NCBI GenBank assembly: GCA_002730035.1
Contig: PBYU01000011.1
Location: 5,621-69,620, forward strand
Direction of reading: 5' to 3'
Origin: Gammaproteobacteria bacterium
GTDB lineage: Bacteria > Pseudomonadota > Gammaproteobacteria > Pseudomonadales > Pseudohongiellaceae
DNA: 64,000 nucleotides
The translations under genes were made by a program, and so were the position numbers. Positions within the stretch are counted from its first letter, which is position 1. Every line of letters begins with the position of its first letter. The notes under the pieces were generated by a model that saw nothing but the letters and a program-made list of their open reading frames with translations, did not search any database and was not told the DNA's origin. This document shows positions 36,999 through 45,992 of the stretch, in pieces.

Positions 36999-37781
36999 AT
37001 GAAAAGATTGGATATGAATCAGCGAGGCTCATGCCTGCTTGTGTGTCTGTCGCTCGCAGCGGCCCCTGTGTTCGCCCAGGAGGCGGTGCAGGAATACTCC
37101 TATACGGTTCTGAATACTTACCCACACAACATCGAATCCTTTACCCAGGGATTAGTCTATCAAGGGGGTTATCTGTGGGAGGGGACCGGCAAGAACGGCC
37201 TCTCTACGCTGAGCAAGATAAACCTTGAGGATGGTCAGGTGCTAATGGAAAAGCGCCTGAATCGGCGCTATTTTGGTGAAGGCATCGAGATCGTGGGTGA
37301 CAAGATTTACCAGCTGACCTGGCAATCCAATATGGTGTTTGTGTATGAAAAGGAAAGTTTCGACACGGCGGGGTCACACTACAATCCTACCGAAGGTTGG
37401 GGACTGGCCTACGATGGGTCAGAACTCATCCTGAGTAATGGCACTTCGGTTTTACAGTTTCTCGAACCCGAGACTTTTACACCCACGCGAAAAATCAACG
37501 TAAGCTACAACGGCAATCCATTGCCCAATTTGAATGAGCTCGAGTTTATCGAGGGGGAAATCTGGGCCAATGTCTGGCAAACCAACTTCATTGTGCGAAT
37601 TGATCCGAAAAGTGGCGAAGTGACATCAGTCATCGATTTCACCGGGCTTTCCGACCTGACCGAATTGGGCAGCAATGAAGCAGTGCTGAATGGGGTTGCC
37701 TGGGATGCGGAACAGCAGCGGCTGTTTGTCACTGGTAAACACTGGGCCAATCTGTTTGAAGTCGAGTTGGTAGCGCGCTAG
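36999..37781 (+). CDS. Exported glutaminyl-peptide cyclotransferase
   Basis: A 260-residue protein from ATG 36999 (a second ATG at 37014 is possible) with a signal peptide ending PVFAQ. It matches the plant/bacterial-type glutamine cyclotransferase, a five-bladed propeller that cyclises N-terminal Gln to pyroglutamate: NTYPHNIESFTQGLVYQ and YLWEGTGKNGLSTL near the N terminus, then ELEFIEGEIWANVWQT and NGVAWDAEQQRLFVTGKHW. The frame runs upstream into the HIT gene, but that part lacks a signal. Probably periplasmic. The yjbQ gene follows after 14 bases. Confidence 0.9.
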   Translation: MKRLDMNQRGSCLLVCLSLAAAPVFAQEAVQEYSYTVLNTYPHNIESFTQGLVYQGGYLWEGTGKNGLSTLSKINLEDGQVLMEKRLNRRYFGEGIEIVGDKIYQLTWQSNMVFVYEKESFDTAGSHYNPTEGWGLAYDGSELILSNGTSVLQFLEPETFTPTRKINVSYNGNPLPNLNELEFIEGEIWANVWQTNFIVRIDPKSGEVTSVIDFTGLSDLTELGSNEAVLNGVAWDAEQQRLFVTGKHWANLFEVELVAR

Positions 37782-37795
37782 GCGCCAATCTCTCC

Positions 37796-38233
37796 ATGTG
37801 GCTGCAGAAGCAGATTCAACTCACCCCACGCCAGCGTGGCTTTCATCTGATTACCGATGAGGTGCTGCAGCAACTCCCGGAAATAGCCTCTATCAAAGTC
37901 GGTCTGGTGCACCTGATGCTGCAACACACGTCGGCTTCCCTGAGTATTAATGAGAATGCTGACAGCTCGGTACTTCGCGACATGGAATCCCATTTCGATC
38001 AACTGGCTCCTGAAAATGCTGCTTACTATGAACATACCTACGAAGGCGCTGACGATATGCCTGCTCACCTGAAGTCAGCCCTGCTGGGCTGTCAGCTCAG
38101 CGTTCCGATCAGGGATGGTCGGCTGCTACTCGGCACCTGGCAAGGTCTGTACCTGGGTGAGCACCGCGACAGCGGAGGTGGGCGCAATCTGCTTGTCACT
38201 GTTCAGGGGGCTGGTGAAGATGATTTGGGGTAA
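37796..38233 (+). CDS. yjbQ: YjbQ/UPF0047 family protein
   Basis: A 145-residue cytoplasmic protein of the YjbQ family. Typical blocks are GLVHLMLQHTSASLSINENAD and a C-terminal LLLGTWQGLYLGEHRDSGGGR. Members show weak thiamine-phosphate synthase activity in vivo; the true role is unsettled. Its 3' end overlaps the start of the aminopeptidase gene by 14 bases. Confidence 0.92.
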   Translation: MWLQKQIQLTPRQRGFHLITDEVLQQLPEIASIKVGLVHLMLQHTSASLSINENADSSVLRDMESHFDQLAPENAAYYEHTYEGADDMPAHLKSALLGCQLSVPIRDGRLLLGTWQGLYLGEHRDSGGGRNLLVTVQGAGEDDLG

Positions 38234-39290
38234 TCTGACTCAACGGGCAAATCTCATCAAGCTGGGGGTGCTGGTATTGTTCTCTGCGTTGCTGCTTTCC
38301 TGTGAGACTGTCGGTTACTACACCCAGGCTGCACGTGGGCAACTCGCTATCGTCTTTGGCAGGGAAGACATCCAGCGGCTTTTATCGGAACAAACACTAC
38401 CAACCGATCTTAAAGACAAATTCAATGAGGTGTTGCTGATTCGTGAATACGCTGTATCGGAACTCAAGCTGCCGGAGGGCGAAAACTACGCAAGCTATGT
38501 CGATGTCGATCGGGAACACGTGGTATGGAATGTATTCGCCGCACCGGAGTTTTCAACCGATCCTGTAAATTGGTGTTATCCGATTGCCGGCTGCGTTTCC
38601 TATCGTGGTTACTTTAGCGAATCCGGAGCAGAACGGTATGCGGCGGAATTGGCGGCCGATGGATTCGATGTGTACACCGGTGGCATAGATGCCTACTCTA
38701 CTCTTGGGTGGTTCGATGATTCGCTGTTAAGCACTGTCTTGACCCGGGCAAATTATCAGCTGGCAGGATTGATCTTTCATGAATTGGCTCATCAAGTAGT
38801 CTACGTGCCAGGTGACACTACTTTTAACGAAAGCTTCGCCACCGCCATCGAAAGAGAAGGCTTGAAACGGTGGTTGCTGCACAGAAACCAGGCGGAAACC
38901 ATTGCCCTGGCACAAACAGACGTCGATCGGCAGCGCCAGTTTGTCGATCTGGTGGCCGGACACCGTAAGCAGCTCGATACGCTCTATGAGTCTGACTCCG
39001 ATGCAAGGGACATGCGCGTCGCAAAAGCTCGCATGCAACAACAACTACGGGATGACTATGAACAGCTCAAGCAGAGCTGGGATGGATATGCTGGTTATGA
39101 CAGCTGGTTCTCTAGCTCGCTGAACAATGCGCAGCTGTCAACGGTAAGTTCCTACAATGACCTGGTGCCGTTTTTTGATGACTTGTTGAGACAGTCAGGC
39201 GGCGACTTGGAGCAGTTTTTTGATGAGGTCGACAAGCTGGCCCGGCTTAGTGAGGAGGAACGGGAGACGCGTCTGCAGGATTGGCTCTAG
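38220..39290 (+). CDS. Zinc aminopeptidase lipoprotein (putative)
   Basis: A 356-residue protein from ATG 38220, which starts inside the end of yjbQ in another frame. The signal ends in lipobox LLLSC (Cys28), so it is a lipoprotein. The zinc site is HELAH (187-191) with a downstream Glu204 in FNESFAT, the gluzincin pattern of the bacterial Aminopep family (Pfam PF10023). The frame extends upstream to 38115, but that segment is out-of-frame yjbQ. Its C-terminal helices are rich in Arg, Asp and Gln. Confidence 0.88.
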   Translation: MIWGNLTQRANLIKLGVLVLFSALLLSCETVGYYTQAARGQLAIVFGREDIQRLLSEQTLPTDLKDKFNEVLLIREYAVSELKLPEGENYASYVDVDREHVVWNVFAAPEFSTDPVNWCYPIAGCVSYRGYFSESGAERYAAELAADGFDVYTGGIDAYSTLGWFDDSLLSTVLTRANYQLAGLIFHELAHQVVYVPGDTTFNESFATAIEREGLKRWLLHRNQAETIALAQTDVDRQRQFVDLVAGHRKQLDTLYESDSDARDMRVAKARMQQQLRDDYEQLKQSWDGYAGYDSWFSSSLNNAQLSTVSSYNDLVPFFDDLLRQSGGDLEQFFDEVDKLARLSEEERETRLQDWL

Positions 39291-40006
39291 CGCTGCAGGC
39301 GACGGCGTGTACTGTCCACCAACTTGGCATAGAATTCAGATTCGGGATCCTTTGCGACGGCAGATTCATAGGCCAGCAGCGCCTCATCCAGCCGACCCTC
39401 CTGCTCGAGAATTCTACCCAGGTTCCGATCGAAGAAGGCATTGCCTGGCATCACGTCAATTCCCGCACTGTATATCTGCAATGCCTTGTCTGCTTCGCCG
39501 GCGTTGTTATAGGTGTTCGCCATGATGTGAACCTGGGAATCATTCAGCGGATCCAGTTCGATAGCGCGTAGATCGTAATCGATGGAAACAGCAAAGTTGC
39601 CTGATTGTCTTTCCAGTGACCCTAGCGTGGACACGGCGGCGATCAAACTCGCCGTGACATCAGTGTGTAATGCGATGAAGCGAGCCAATAAGGGTTTCGC
39701 ATCGTCGTTGCGCTCGAGGAAATAATAGGTGTTGGCCAGGTTACGAATAGCCTCGACATAGTTGGGATCGGCGCTAATCGCCTTACGGTACTCTTCGATA
39801 GCCTCTTCATAGCGTTGCAAATTGCTATAGGTATTGCCACGACGAAACATCTTCTGCGCCAGGTCTCTGTCGATAGTCGGGCCAACCCGTTCGATGTCCA
39901 GCCCGCCATAGCGATCCAGCACATTGCCGGCGGCGCTATTATCCTGGGTGTAGGCATTGACGCTCAGTGCAAACACGGCTGCGACACTCACGTAGGACAG
40001 CTTCAT
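39287..40006 (-). CDS. Exported TPR-repeat protein
   Basis: A 239-residue protein with a signal peptide (MKLSYVSVAAVFALSVNAYTQ). Several tetratricopeptide repeats follow: RGNTYSNLQRYEEAIEEYRK, ADPNYVEAIRNLANTYYFLE, HIMANTYNNAGEADKALQIY and NLGRILEQEGRLDEALLAYE. A periplasmic protein-interaction scaffold is likely; partner unknown. Its stop overlaps the aminopeptidase stop region by 4 bases (convergent). Confidence 0.85.
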   Translation of the reverse strand: MKLSYVSVAAVFALSVNAYTQDNSAAGNVLDRYGGLDIERVGPTIDRDLAQKMFRRGNTYSNLQRYEEAIEEYRKAISADPNYVEAIRNLANTYYFLERNDDAKPLLARFIALHTDVTASLIAAVSTLGSLERQSGNFAVSIDYDLRAIELDPLNDSQVHIMANTYNNAGEADKALQIYSAGIDVMPGNAFFDRNLGRILEQEGRLDEALLAYESAVAKDPESEFYAKLVDSTRRRLQR

Positions 40007-40041
40007 GGGGACTCCTGGAACATGGCTGCGAACTATACCTT

Positions 40042-40068
40042 AGCGGGCTGGTGAGCTCCAGCCTCGCT
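40042..40068. terminator. Strong hairpin between the selD fusion and the TPR gene
   Basis: AGCG-GGCTGG pairs with CCAGCC-t-CGCT (10 bp, one bulge) around TGAGCT. On the plus strand it is followed by GTTTTA. On the minus strand, the direction of the flanking genes, there is no U-tract. It may mark the end of the selD message or sit in the TPR gene leader. Orientation is unclear. Confidence 0.4.
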
Positions 40069-40109
40069 GTTTTACTCAGGATAATTCTTTTTAAAATCAA
40101 GTAGATAGA

Positions 40110-42377
40110 TTAGCGAAGCACAATGGTGGGTTGCTCGGCACCCGAGCCGGCAATTCTGCCTATGGCCGTTGCGTGGGTGTACCCGCACTGTCGCAGCTCC
40201 TGCAAACAGCTCTCAGCGGCAGTTTCGGGAATGCTGGCCAACAGACCTCCCGCGGTTTGCGGATCGAACAGCAATTCGAAATGGGGATTGCTTGCAAATT
40301 CCGTTTTCCCGTCGATGAATTCCTCAACCAGTTTGTTGTCCTGGTGCAGTGAGCTGAAGATTTCCTGTCCCAGGCAATTAATTGCACCGGCTAGCGCTGG
40401 AATATCTTCGAGGCTGATCTGGGCTTCGACATTGTCTGCGCTCAGCATTTCGAGAAGGTGCCCAGCCAGGCCAAATCCAGTGACGTCGGTACAGGCGGTT
40501 GCACCATGTTTAACCAGACAGGCCGCAGCGTCTTTACTGGATTGGGTCATCTGCGTCAGTGCTGCATCCATATCCCGGTGCGATGCCTTGTAGCGCATGT
40601 CAGCTGCCAACAGTGTTCCGCTACCGAGTGGTTTGGTCAGTATCAGGATGTCTCCTTGTTGCATGCCGCTCTTGCCGAGTAGCTTGTCCTCATCGGCGAA
40701 GCCGTTGACGCAGAGCCCGAAATGCAATTCGCTGCTCTCGGCCGAGTGACCGCCGATTAATGTGCAGCCATTTTCCTGCAGAGCCTCACTGCAGGCGAGC
40801 ATAAGTTCTTTGAGTTGCGAGTGGGTGTACTGCTTCGAAGCAAAGGGCAGGCCAACCACGGCCAGCGCAGAATGCGGCACCGATCCCATCGCGTAGATAT
40901 CACTCAGGCAGTGATTAGTAGCGATTTTTGCAAACAGCCAGGGATCATTAACAAATGCCTTTAATTGATCGATGCTCTGTAACAATACCCGGCCGTCTTC
41001 CAGAGCGATCATCGACGCATCCTCTACAGCTGAGTGACTGGATAGGATGTCATCGTTGTCTATGACGGGTAATTGTTGCAGTACCTCCTGCAATACGTCT
41101 CCTGCCACTTTGGCGCCACAGCCTGCACAGCGCATGGCGTGGGCTTTCAGCCTTTGCTCGGTTGCCTTGTCCACCAGCCCGGCCGTCAGTTCCATTGGTA
41201 TTTTCATGGCGGGCAACTCGATAAACTTACGCAGAAAATTTCTATCGATACGATGCTTCAGGCGCCACACCCAGCCACCCTGATAGAATAAGGAATTGCG
41301 CGAAGCAATCGCCTTGTTGTTGCCCATACTCATCAGCGCCAGTGCATATCGCTGTGGCCGGTAGGTCTTCAGGCGACGTCCCGTGGCAAAGCGCAGCAGG
41401 TTTTCCGCTAGCGGTTTGCCTTGTCTGACTGCATACACTCCGGTTTTGGGTCTGGGCTCGCCCTTTATGGTCGCTGCGTCACCGGCGGCGAACACGAAGT
41501 CATGGGAGGTCGACTGGAGGTGACCATTAACCTCAATGAAACCGTCCGAGCTGGCATTTAAACCGCACTCAAATGGCCATTGTGGGACACTTGCCCTGGT
41601 TGCATAGATTATAGAATCTGCCGTGATAGTGTTGCCATTTTCACACAGAATTTCTCCAGAATTAAACTTTGTGACCTTGCTTTGCAGTAATACTTCAATG
41701 TCTCGACGTTGTAATTCTGCGCTCACAAAATTGCGGACGGACTGGTTATGCAGCTTTAACAGTTTCTCATCGGCACTGACAATCTTAATATTTAGATTCG
41801 ATGCTTCGGTTAGCTTGGTTCCAAGTTCTTTGAAAATTCTGACTTGTACAGAAAAAGCCAGTTCTACGCTGGCCGGGCCGCCACCAACGATAGCCAGGGT
41901 GTATTCGCGTTTCAAATCTCGAATTGTGGATACGGCGGCTTCGAATATCAATTGCCAGCGCCGCAGGAACCGGTCGATCGGTTTAACGCCGATGGCATGC
42001 TCGACTGCGCCAGGAATCAGGTGGGCGTCCGGTTTAGAGCCAATGTTGAGTGACAATACATCAAACTCCATTGCCGGCCGCGATTGTAAAACAATTCGCT
42101 TATTGACCAGGTCGATACTGGAGACTTCATCCTGAATGAGGCGCGCTCCAGCAAACTGTGCCAGGGGTCTTAGATCGATATGAATATCATCAAATTCATA
42201 GATGCCGGAAATCAGGCCAGGTAGTGACCCTGAGTAGGGGGTGTTGATATCCCGACTGATCAGAGTGACAGCCAGTCCCGGCACAGGTCTCATGCCCAGC
42301 CGTTTCATAACTGCCAGATGGCTATGGCCACCACCGACCAGTACCAGGTGTTTCACTATTGGGGTACTGGCCTTCAT
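40110..42377 (-). CDS. selD: Flavin oxidoreductase-selenide water dikinase fusion
   Basis: A 755-residue fusion. Residues 1 to about 390 are an FAD/NAD(P) oxidoreductase of the NDH-2/sulfide:quinone reductase type: VLVGGGHSHLAV (12-23), a second dinucleotide motif AIVGGGPASVELAF, and the FAD-binding FAAGDAA block. Residues from about 412 are SelD, which makes selenophosphate from selenide and ATP. Its active site is CAGCGAK, with Cys420 and Lys423 matching E. coli Cys17/Lys20; there is no in-frame TGA. LIGGHSAESSE and DVTGFGLAGHLLEML follow. The fusion is known in other bacteria and algae; the flavoprotein may supply reduced selenium. No selenoprotein or mnmH gene is in the window. Confidence 0.93.
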   Translation of the reverse strand: MKASTPIVKHLVLVGGGHSHLAVMKRLGMRPVPGLAVTLISRDINTPYSGSLPGLISGIYEFDDIHIDLRPLAQFAGARLIQDEVSSIDLVNKRIVLQSRPAMEFDVLSLNIGSKPDAHLIPGAVEHAIGVKPIDRFLRRWQLIFEAAVSTIRDLKREYTLAIVGGGPASVELAFSVQVRIFKELGTKLTEASNLNIKIVSADEKLLKLHNQSVRNFVSAELQRRDIEVLLQSKVTKFNSGEILCENGNTITADSIIYATRASVPQWPFECGLNASSDGFIEVNGHLQSTSHDFVFAAGDAATIKGEPRPKTGVYAVRQGKPLAENLLRFATGRRLKTYRPQRYALALMSMGNNKAIASRNSLFYQGGWVWRLKHRIDRNFLRKFIELPAMKIPMELTAGLVDKATEQRLKAHAMRCAGCGAKVAGDVLQEVLQQLPVIDNDDILSSHSAVEDASMIALEDGRVLLQSIDQLKAFVNDPWLFAKIATNHCLSDIYAMGSVPHSALAVVGLPFASKQYTHSQLKELMLACSEALQENGCTLIGGHSAESSELHFGLCVNGFADEDKLLGKSGMQQGDILILTKPLGSGTLLAADMRYKASHRDMDAALTQMTQSSKDAAACLVKHGATACTDVTGFGLAGHLLEMLSADNVEAQISLEDIPALAGAINCLGQEIFSSLHQDNKLVEEFIDGKTEFASNPHFELLFDPQTAGGLLASIPETAAESCLQELRQCGYTHATAIGRIAGSGAEQPTIVLR

Positions 42378-42545
42378 AAGCTCACATTGCTTCGCGCTAG
42401 GGTTGGCTGGCTGATGCGTACAAAGGGGGTGATTTTAATCCTTTTTGAGGCAGGTACAACCAGCTATGCCGCGATGATTGATATCGCTTAAGTTAGGGAC
42501 GTGCTGGTGAGTTGGCTGATTGGCGGTATTGGCTGGAGTGACTAC

Positions 42546-44591
42546 TTAGAACTTGTAGCGCATTAACAGGCGAATCGTGCGTGGATTCGAGGGATGAAAA
42601 TGAATGTCTTCCACCCCTGCCAGTTCACCGGCCAGTCGTGACTCGAACCAGTAGGCAATGTCATCGTCTCGCTTGTCGAGAAGGTTCAGTACGTCCAGCC
42701 CCAACTCCCAGCTTTGCTGTGCGTAGGAGACACCGAAGTGCAGCAGAGTCGAGCCGTCCTTCTTAATAGATTCATCTTCTGAAAGAGCCGCATCACTGAA
42801 GTGACGCATTCGCAGACTGGAAGTCCAGCCGTTGTCGAGGCCCACATAGGTTAGACCCGCACCAATAACCCTGTCGTGCGCATCTGGGATTGAGTTCATG
42901 CCTGAGGGCAGGCCGCGAAAATGGCCGTCTGAATAGGCCGCACTCAGATCGAACACCAGGCGGGGGCTGATTTCCCAGAAGGAATTGAGTTCCACACCAT
43001 CGCGTCGTGTCGGATCACTAGGCTCTGTTGTCCCGGCATCACCGACAAATACCAGTTCAGAATCGGTGCGTAATTCGAAAGCTGCCATGGAAATATTGAA
43101 TCCTTGTAAATTATCGTAGCGAAAACCCACTTCACTACCCTTGCCCTCCACCAGTACATCCAGAGAGTCAGTGACATCTCCAGTCGCCGGGTCGATGGTA
43201 TTAACCGCTGCCCGCACGTCATTGGAATGGAAGCCATGACCATAGTTGGCATAGAACTCCAGGTTTTCATTGAACCGATAAGCCAGTCCGATCTTGGGTT
43301 GCCACAGAGAATCACTATCACTACCGGAGTTGGCAGTTCGTAAGGCATCGACTTCGAAATCATAGTAGTCCATGCGAACACCCACCGTTGCCCTGAGCCT
43401 TTGGGTTACAGCGAACTGCAACTCGCCAAACAGTCCGATGCTGAGTTCTTCGGCTTGATCTTCCCTGAGACTGCCAATGCGGCGTCGGCCCACGGTGGTG
43501 AACAGATTCAGTTCATTCACATCGTCATAACGAACGTCGGACCCTATGGCGCGCGTTACCGGTATTCCGAAGATTTCTGTGTCTGTTTCATTGCGTAGCG
43601 AGCCACCAAACAGGCGACGCTGATCCTCCTGCTCGAATTCATCCCCGTTTACGGGGTCGTTCAACTCATAGGTGGGATTGTTAATCAGACTCATGTAATA
43701 AGAGCTGGCGTACAGGTTAAGATCCCAATTTTCCAACTCGAAGTTTCCTGACAAAGAGTAGCGGTGGGAATTACCGCCGAGGTCTGGATCTATGAAGCCG
43801 AAGCGATCGATCAGGCCACTGCTTACCGCTCGTTCGGGCACCTGGTTGGTTGAGATCCATTTCGAATCGTAGGCGCTAAAGGTAATGCGACTGGGAATGT
43901 TAGCTATGTCACCGGTGTATTTGAGCAGACCATTGTACTTGCGAACGTCCTGTTCGAGGTCGAAATGACCGTCGGTCTGCTGATGTTCCAGCGCATATAA
44001 CAGAGTACCGTCGCCGAGGGCTATTGAATTGGCTGTTACCAGGCGAATTTCGTCTTCCGAGCCGAAAGTAATTTCGGTGAAATTCTCTTCCAGTGCATCG
44101 TAGGTCTTCATGGAACTGGAACCCGCCAGGGAAAAATCTCCCGTATCGGCGAAGTAGGGTCCCTTCTGGAAATCCACCCGCTCGACGATTTCGGGAATGA
44201 TGAAATTCAAATCCATATAACCCTGAGCATGACCATGGGAGCGCCAATTCACCGGCATGCCATCGAAGAAAGTTGAAAAATCTGAGCCGTGATCCAGGTT
44301 GAATCCACGCAGGAAGTACTGGTTGGCCTTACCCGGGCCGCTGTGTTGGGTGGCGATCATGCCGGGGACTACCTCAACCAGTTCCGCCACGCGTGCAATA
44401 GGCCGGGTGGAGAAATCGTTGTATCCGACCACTCCCTGGGAGGCTGAATCCGCAGTCCCCAGCTGTTGCAGGGAGCGTCCCCAGATGACGACTTCCTCAA
44501 TCGCTGTTTCCTGTTGGGCGGAAATTGCCTGGCTCCACGCCAGTATAGTGGTGGAGATAAGCGCGTAAAGGGCGTGACGCCGGTAATGCAT
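42546..44591 (-). CDS. TonB-dependent outer-membrane receptor
   Basis: A 681-residue receptor with signal peptide (MHYRRHALYALISTTILAWSQAISAQ). A TonB-box-like EEVVIWG follows at 32-38. The plug domain (about 50-165) contains ELVEVVPGMIATQHSGPGKANQ and FLRGFNLDHGSDFSTFFDGMP. The beta-barrel ends in RLLMRYKF with terminal Phe, the BamA recognition signature. The ligand cannot be read from the sequence. A gap of 168 bases separates it from the selD fusion downstream in the chromosome map; MFS transporter gene lies upstream on the same strand. Confidence 0.94.
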   Translation of the reverse strand: MHYRRHALYALISTTILAWSQAISAQQETAIEEVVIWGRSLQQLGTADSASQGVVGYNDFSTRPIARVAELVEVVPGMIATQHSGPGKANQYFLRGFNLDHGSDFSTFFDGMPVNWRSHGHAQGYMDLNFIIPEIVERVDFQKGPYFADTGDFSLAGSSSMKTYDALEENFTEITFGSEDEIRLVTANSIALGDGTLLYALEHQQTDGHFDLEQDVRKYNGLLKYTGDIANIPSRITFSAYDSKWISTNQVPERAVSSGLIDRFGFIDPDLGGNSHRYSLSGNFELENWDLNLYASSYYMSLINNPTYELNDPVNGDEFEQEDQRRLFGGSLRNETDTEIFGIPVTRAIGSDVRYDDVNELNLFTTVGRRRIGSLREDQAEELSIGLFGELQFAVTQRLRATVGVRMDYYDFEVDALRTANSGSDSDSLWQPKIGLAYRFNENLEFYANYGHGFHSNDVRAAVNTIDPATGDVTDSLDVLVEGKGSEVGFRYDNLQGFNISMAAFELRTDSELVFVGDAGTTEPSDPTRRDGVELNSFWEISPRLVFDLSAAYSDGHFRGLPSGMNSIPDAHDRVIGAGLTYVGLDNGWTSSLRMRHFSDAALSEDESIKKDGSTLLHFGVSYAQQSWELGLDVLNLLDKRDDDIAYWFESRLAGELAGVEDIHFHPSNPRTIRLLMRYKF

Positions 44592-44710
44592 CTCTATTCC
44601 TCAGGACCGAAAATACTGGCAAAACCAATAAACACGATGGTCAGGGAAGATATAGTTGCGGTGAGGAAGGAAACAAGAGCAGCAACGTTAAGTAACCGTT
44701 AATTACATGT

Positions 44711-45904
44711 CTAATCTACCGTTTGTGGTGTCTGCTGAGTGCTCAGGCGAGTTTCACATCCCTGCCTGGGGTGTTCCGGGATTAGCTGGGATAATAACAG
44801 CGAGCAGAAGGCAATGGCAGCACCGATGAGGAAAACGGCACCGTGATCTATCACCCATAACAATCCAAGCAACGCCGGCAATACCACGGCGGCGATATGA
44901 TTGATGGTGAAGCTAATCGAGGAGGTGGCGGCTATATCTGCCGGATCGGCAATTTTCTGGAAGTAGGTCTTGATGGCGATGGCCATGGCAAAGAACAGGT
45001 GATCCAGCAAGTACAGGGCGATCGCTACGCTGATTGACTCTACGAAGGCGTAACCGATGAAAATAATAATCAACCCGACATATTCCAGGGTTAATGCTCT
45101 TCGCTCCCCGATGTAACTGATCAGGCTGCCGACCTTGGGCGCCAGCCAGGAAGTCAGGGCGGCATTGACCAGTGTCAGCAACACCACGTTTTCCACCGGG
45201 AAACCGAATTTTTCCACCAATAGGAATCCGGCGAATACCACGAAGATCTGTCGGCGTGCACCTGCAAAGAATGTCAGAAGATAATAGAGCCAGTATTTCT
45301 TGCGTAGAAACAGCTCTTTTCTTTGTACCACCTGATCTTCAAAATGGGGGATGACAGACCAGCAGAATAAACCGATTAGCACGGCGGTTCCTCCGGCCAG
45401 AACATAGATCAGCAAGTAATCGGACGCGAAGAACGTTAGATAGAGGTAGATTACTCCCAGCACGGAAAGATTACAGAATGCCCGAGCGCTGAGAAGTTTT
45501 CCCAGAATTCTGGGTGCTTCCTCCTTACTCAACCACTGTAGGCTCAAGGAATTGTGCAAGGTCTCGAGGTAATGAAAGCCTATCGACATGATAATGGTGG
45601 TGAAATAGAGCCACAGGGCCGATGGGTAAAATGCCGTAATAGCAGTTCCTACTCCCAGCGTAATCAGGGCCAGTATCGCAAAAGTCTGCTGCCGAATTAG
45701 AATCATTACCAGGATTGCAGTAAAGGCGAGAAAGCCGGGAATCTCGCGCAGGCTCTGTAGAATACCAATTTCTTCGCCGCTAAATGACGCCTGCTCTACG
45801 GCAAAATTATTCAGCATTACCTGCCATGTGGCGAACGCTATGGTGTTGCCAATGGCGAGCAGGTACAGAAGGGATTTACGGCTTTTCAGCGGTATCGTAT
45901 TCAT
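44711..45904 (-). CDS. Major facilitator superfamily transporter
   Basis: A 397-residue inner-membrane protein with about 12 hydrophobic helices in two halves of six. The N terminus MNTIPLKSRKSLLYLLAIGN leads into the first helix. It has only loose MFS loop motifs (GERRALTLEYVG between later helices). The C terminus is polar. Substrate is unknown. It lies 119 bases upstream of the TonB receptor on the same strand and is divergent from the patatin gene. Confidence 0.8.
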   Translation of the reverse strand: MNTIPLKSRKSLLYLLAIGNTIAFATWQVMLNNFAVEQASFSGEEIGILQSLREIPGFLAFTAILVMILIRQQTFAILALITLGVGTAITAFYPSALWLYFTTIIMSIGFHYLETLHNSLSLQWLSKEEAPRILGKLLSARAFCNLSVLGVIYLYLTFFASDYLLIYVLAGGTAVLIGLFCWSVIPHFEDQVVQRKELFLRKKYWLYYLLTFFAGARRQIFVVFAGFLLVEKFGFPVENVVLLTLVNAALTSWLAPKVGSLISYIGERRALTLEYVGLIIIFIGYAFVESISVAIALYLLDHLFFAMAIAIKTYFQKIADPADIAATSSISFTINHIAAVVLPALLGLLWVIDHGAVFLIGAAIAFCSLLLSQLIPEHPRQGCETRLSTQQTPQTVD

Positions 45905-45992
45905 TTCGTCTCTGAGGGGGTGCAGAATTTCTACAGGATTCGGCCGGACACCTGTAGATTGCTAGCGGCGCCGATTGTATCATTCTCCGCCT

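Noticed and set aside
41118-41120. Selenocysteine (in-frame TGA) in SelD
   Set aside because: The active-site codon is TGT (Cys420) and no in-frame TGA occurs before the natural stop.
41623-42135. 170-codon open frame opposite the SelD fusion
   Set aside because: Composition is that of a reverse-frame shadow (Ser/Arg/Thr-rich), with no domain or upstream signals.
44592-44710. Possible cobalamin riboswitch upstream of the TonB receptor
   Set aside because: No B12-box-like sequence or suitable stems were found in the 119-base leader; only a CGTTAA direct repeat is present.
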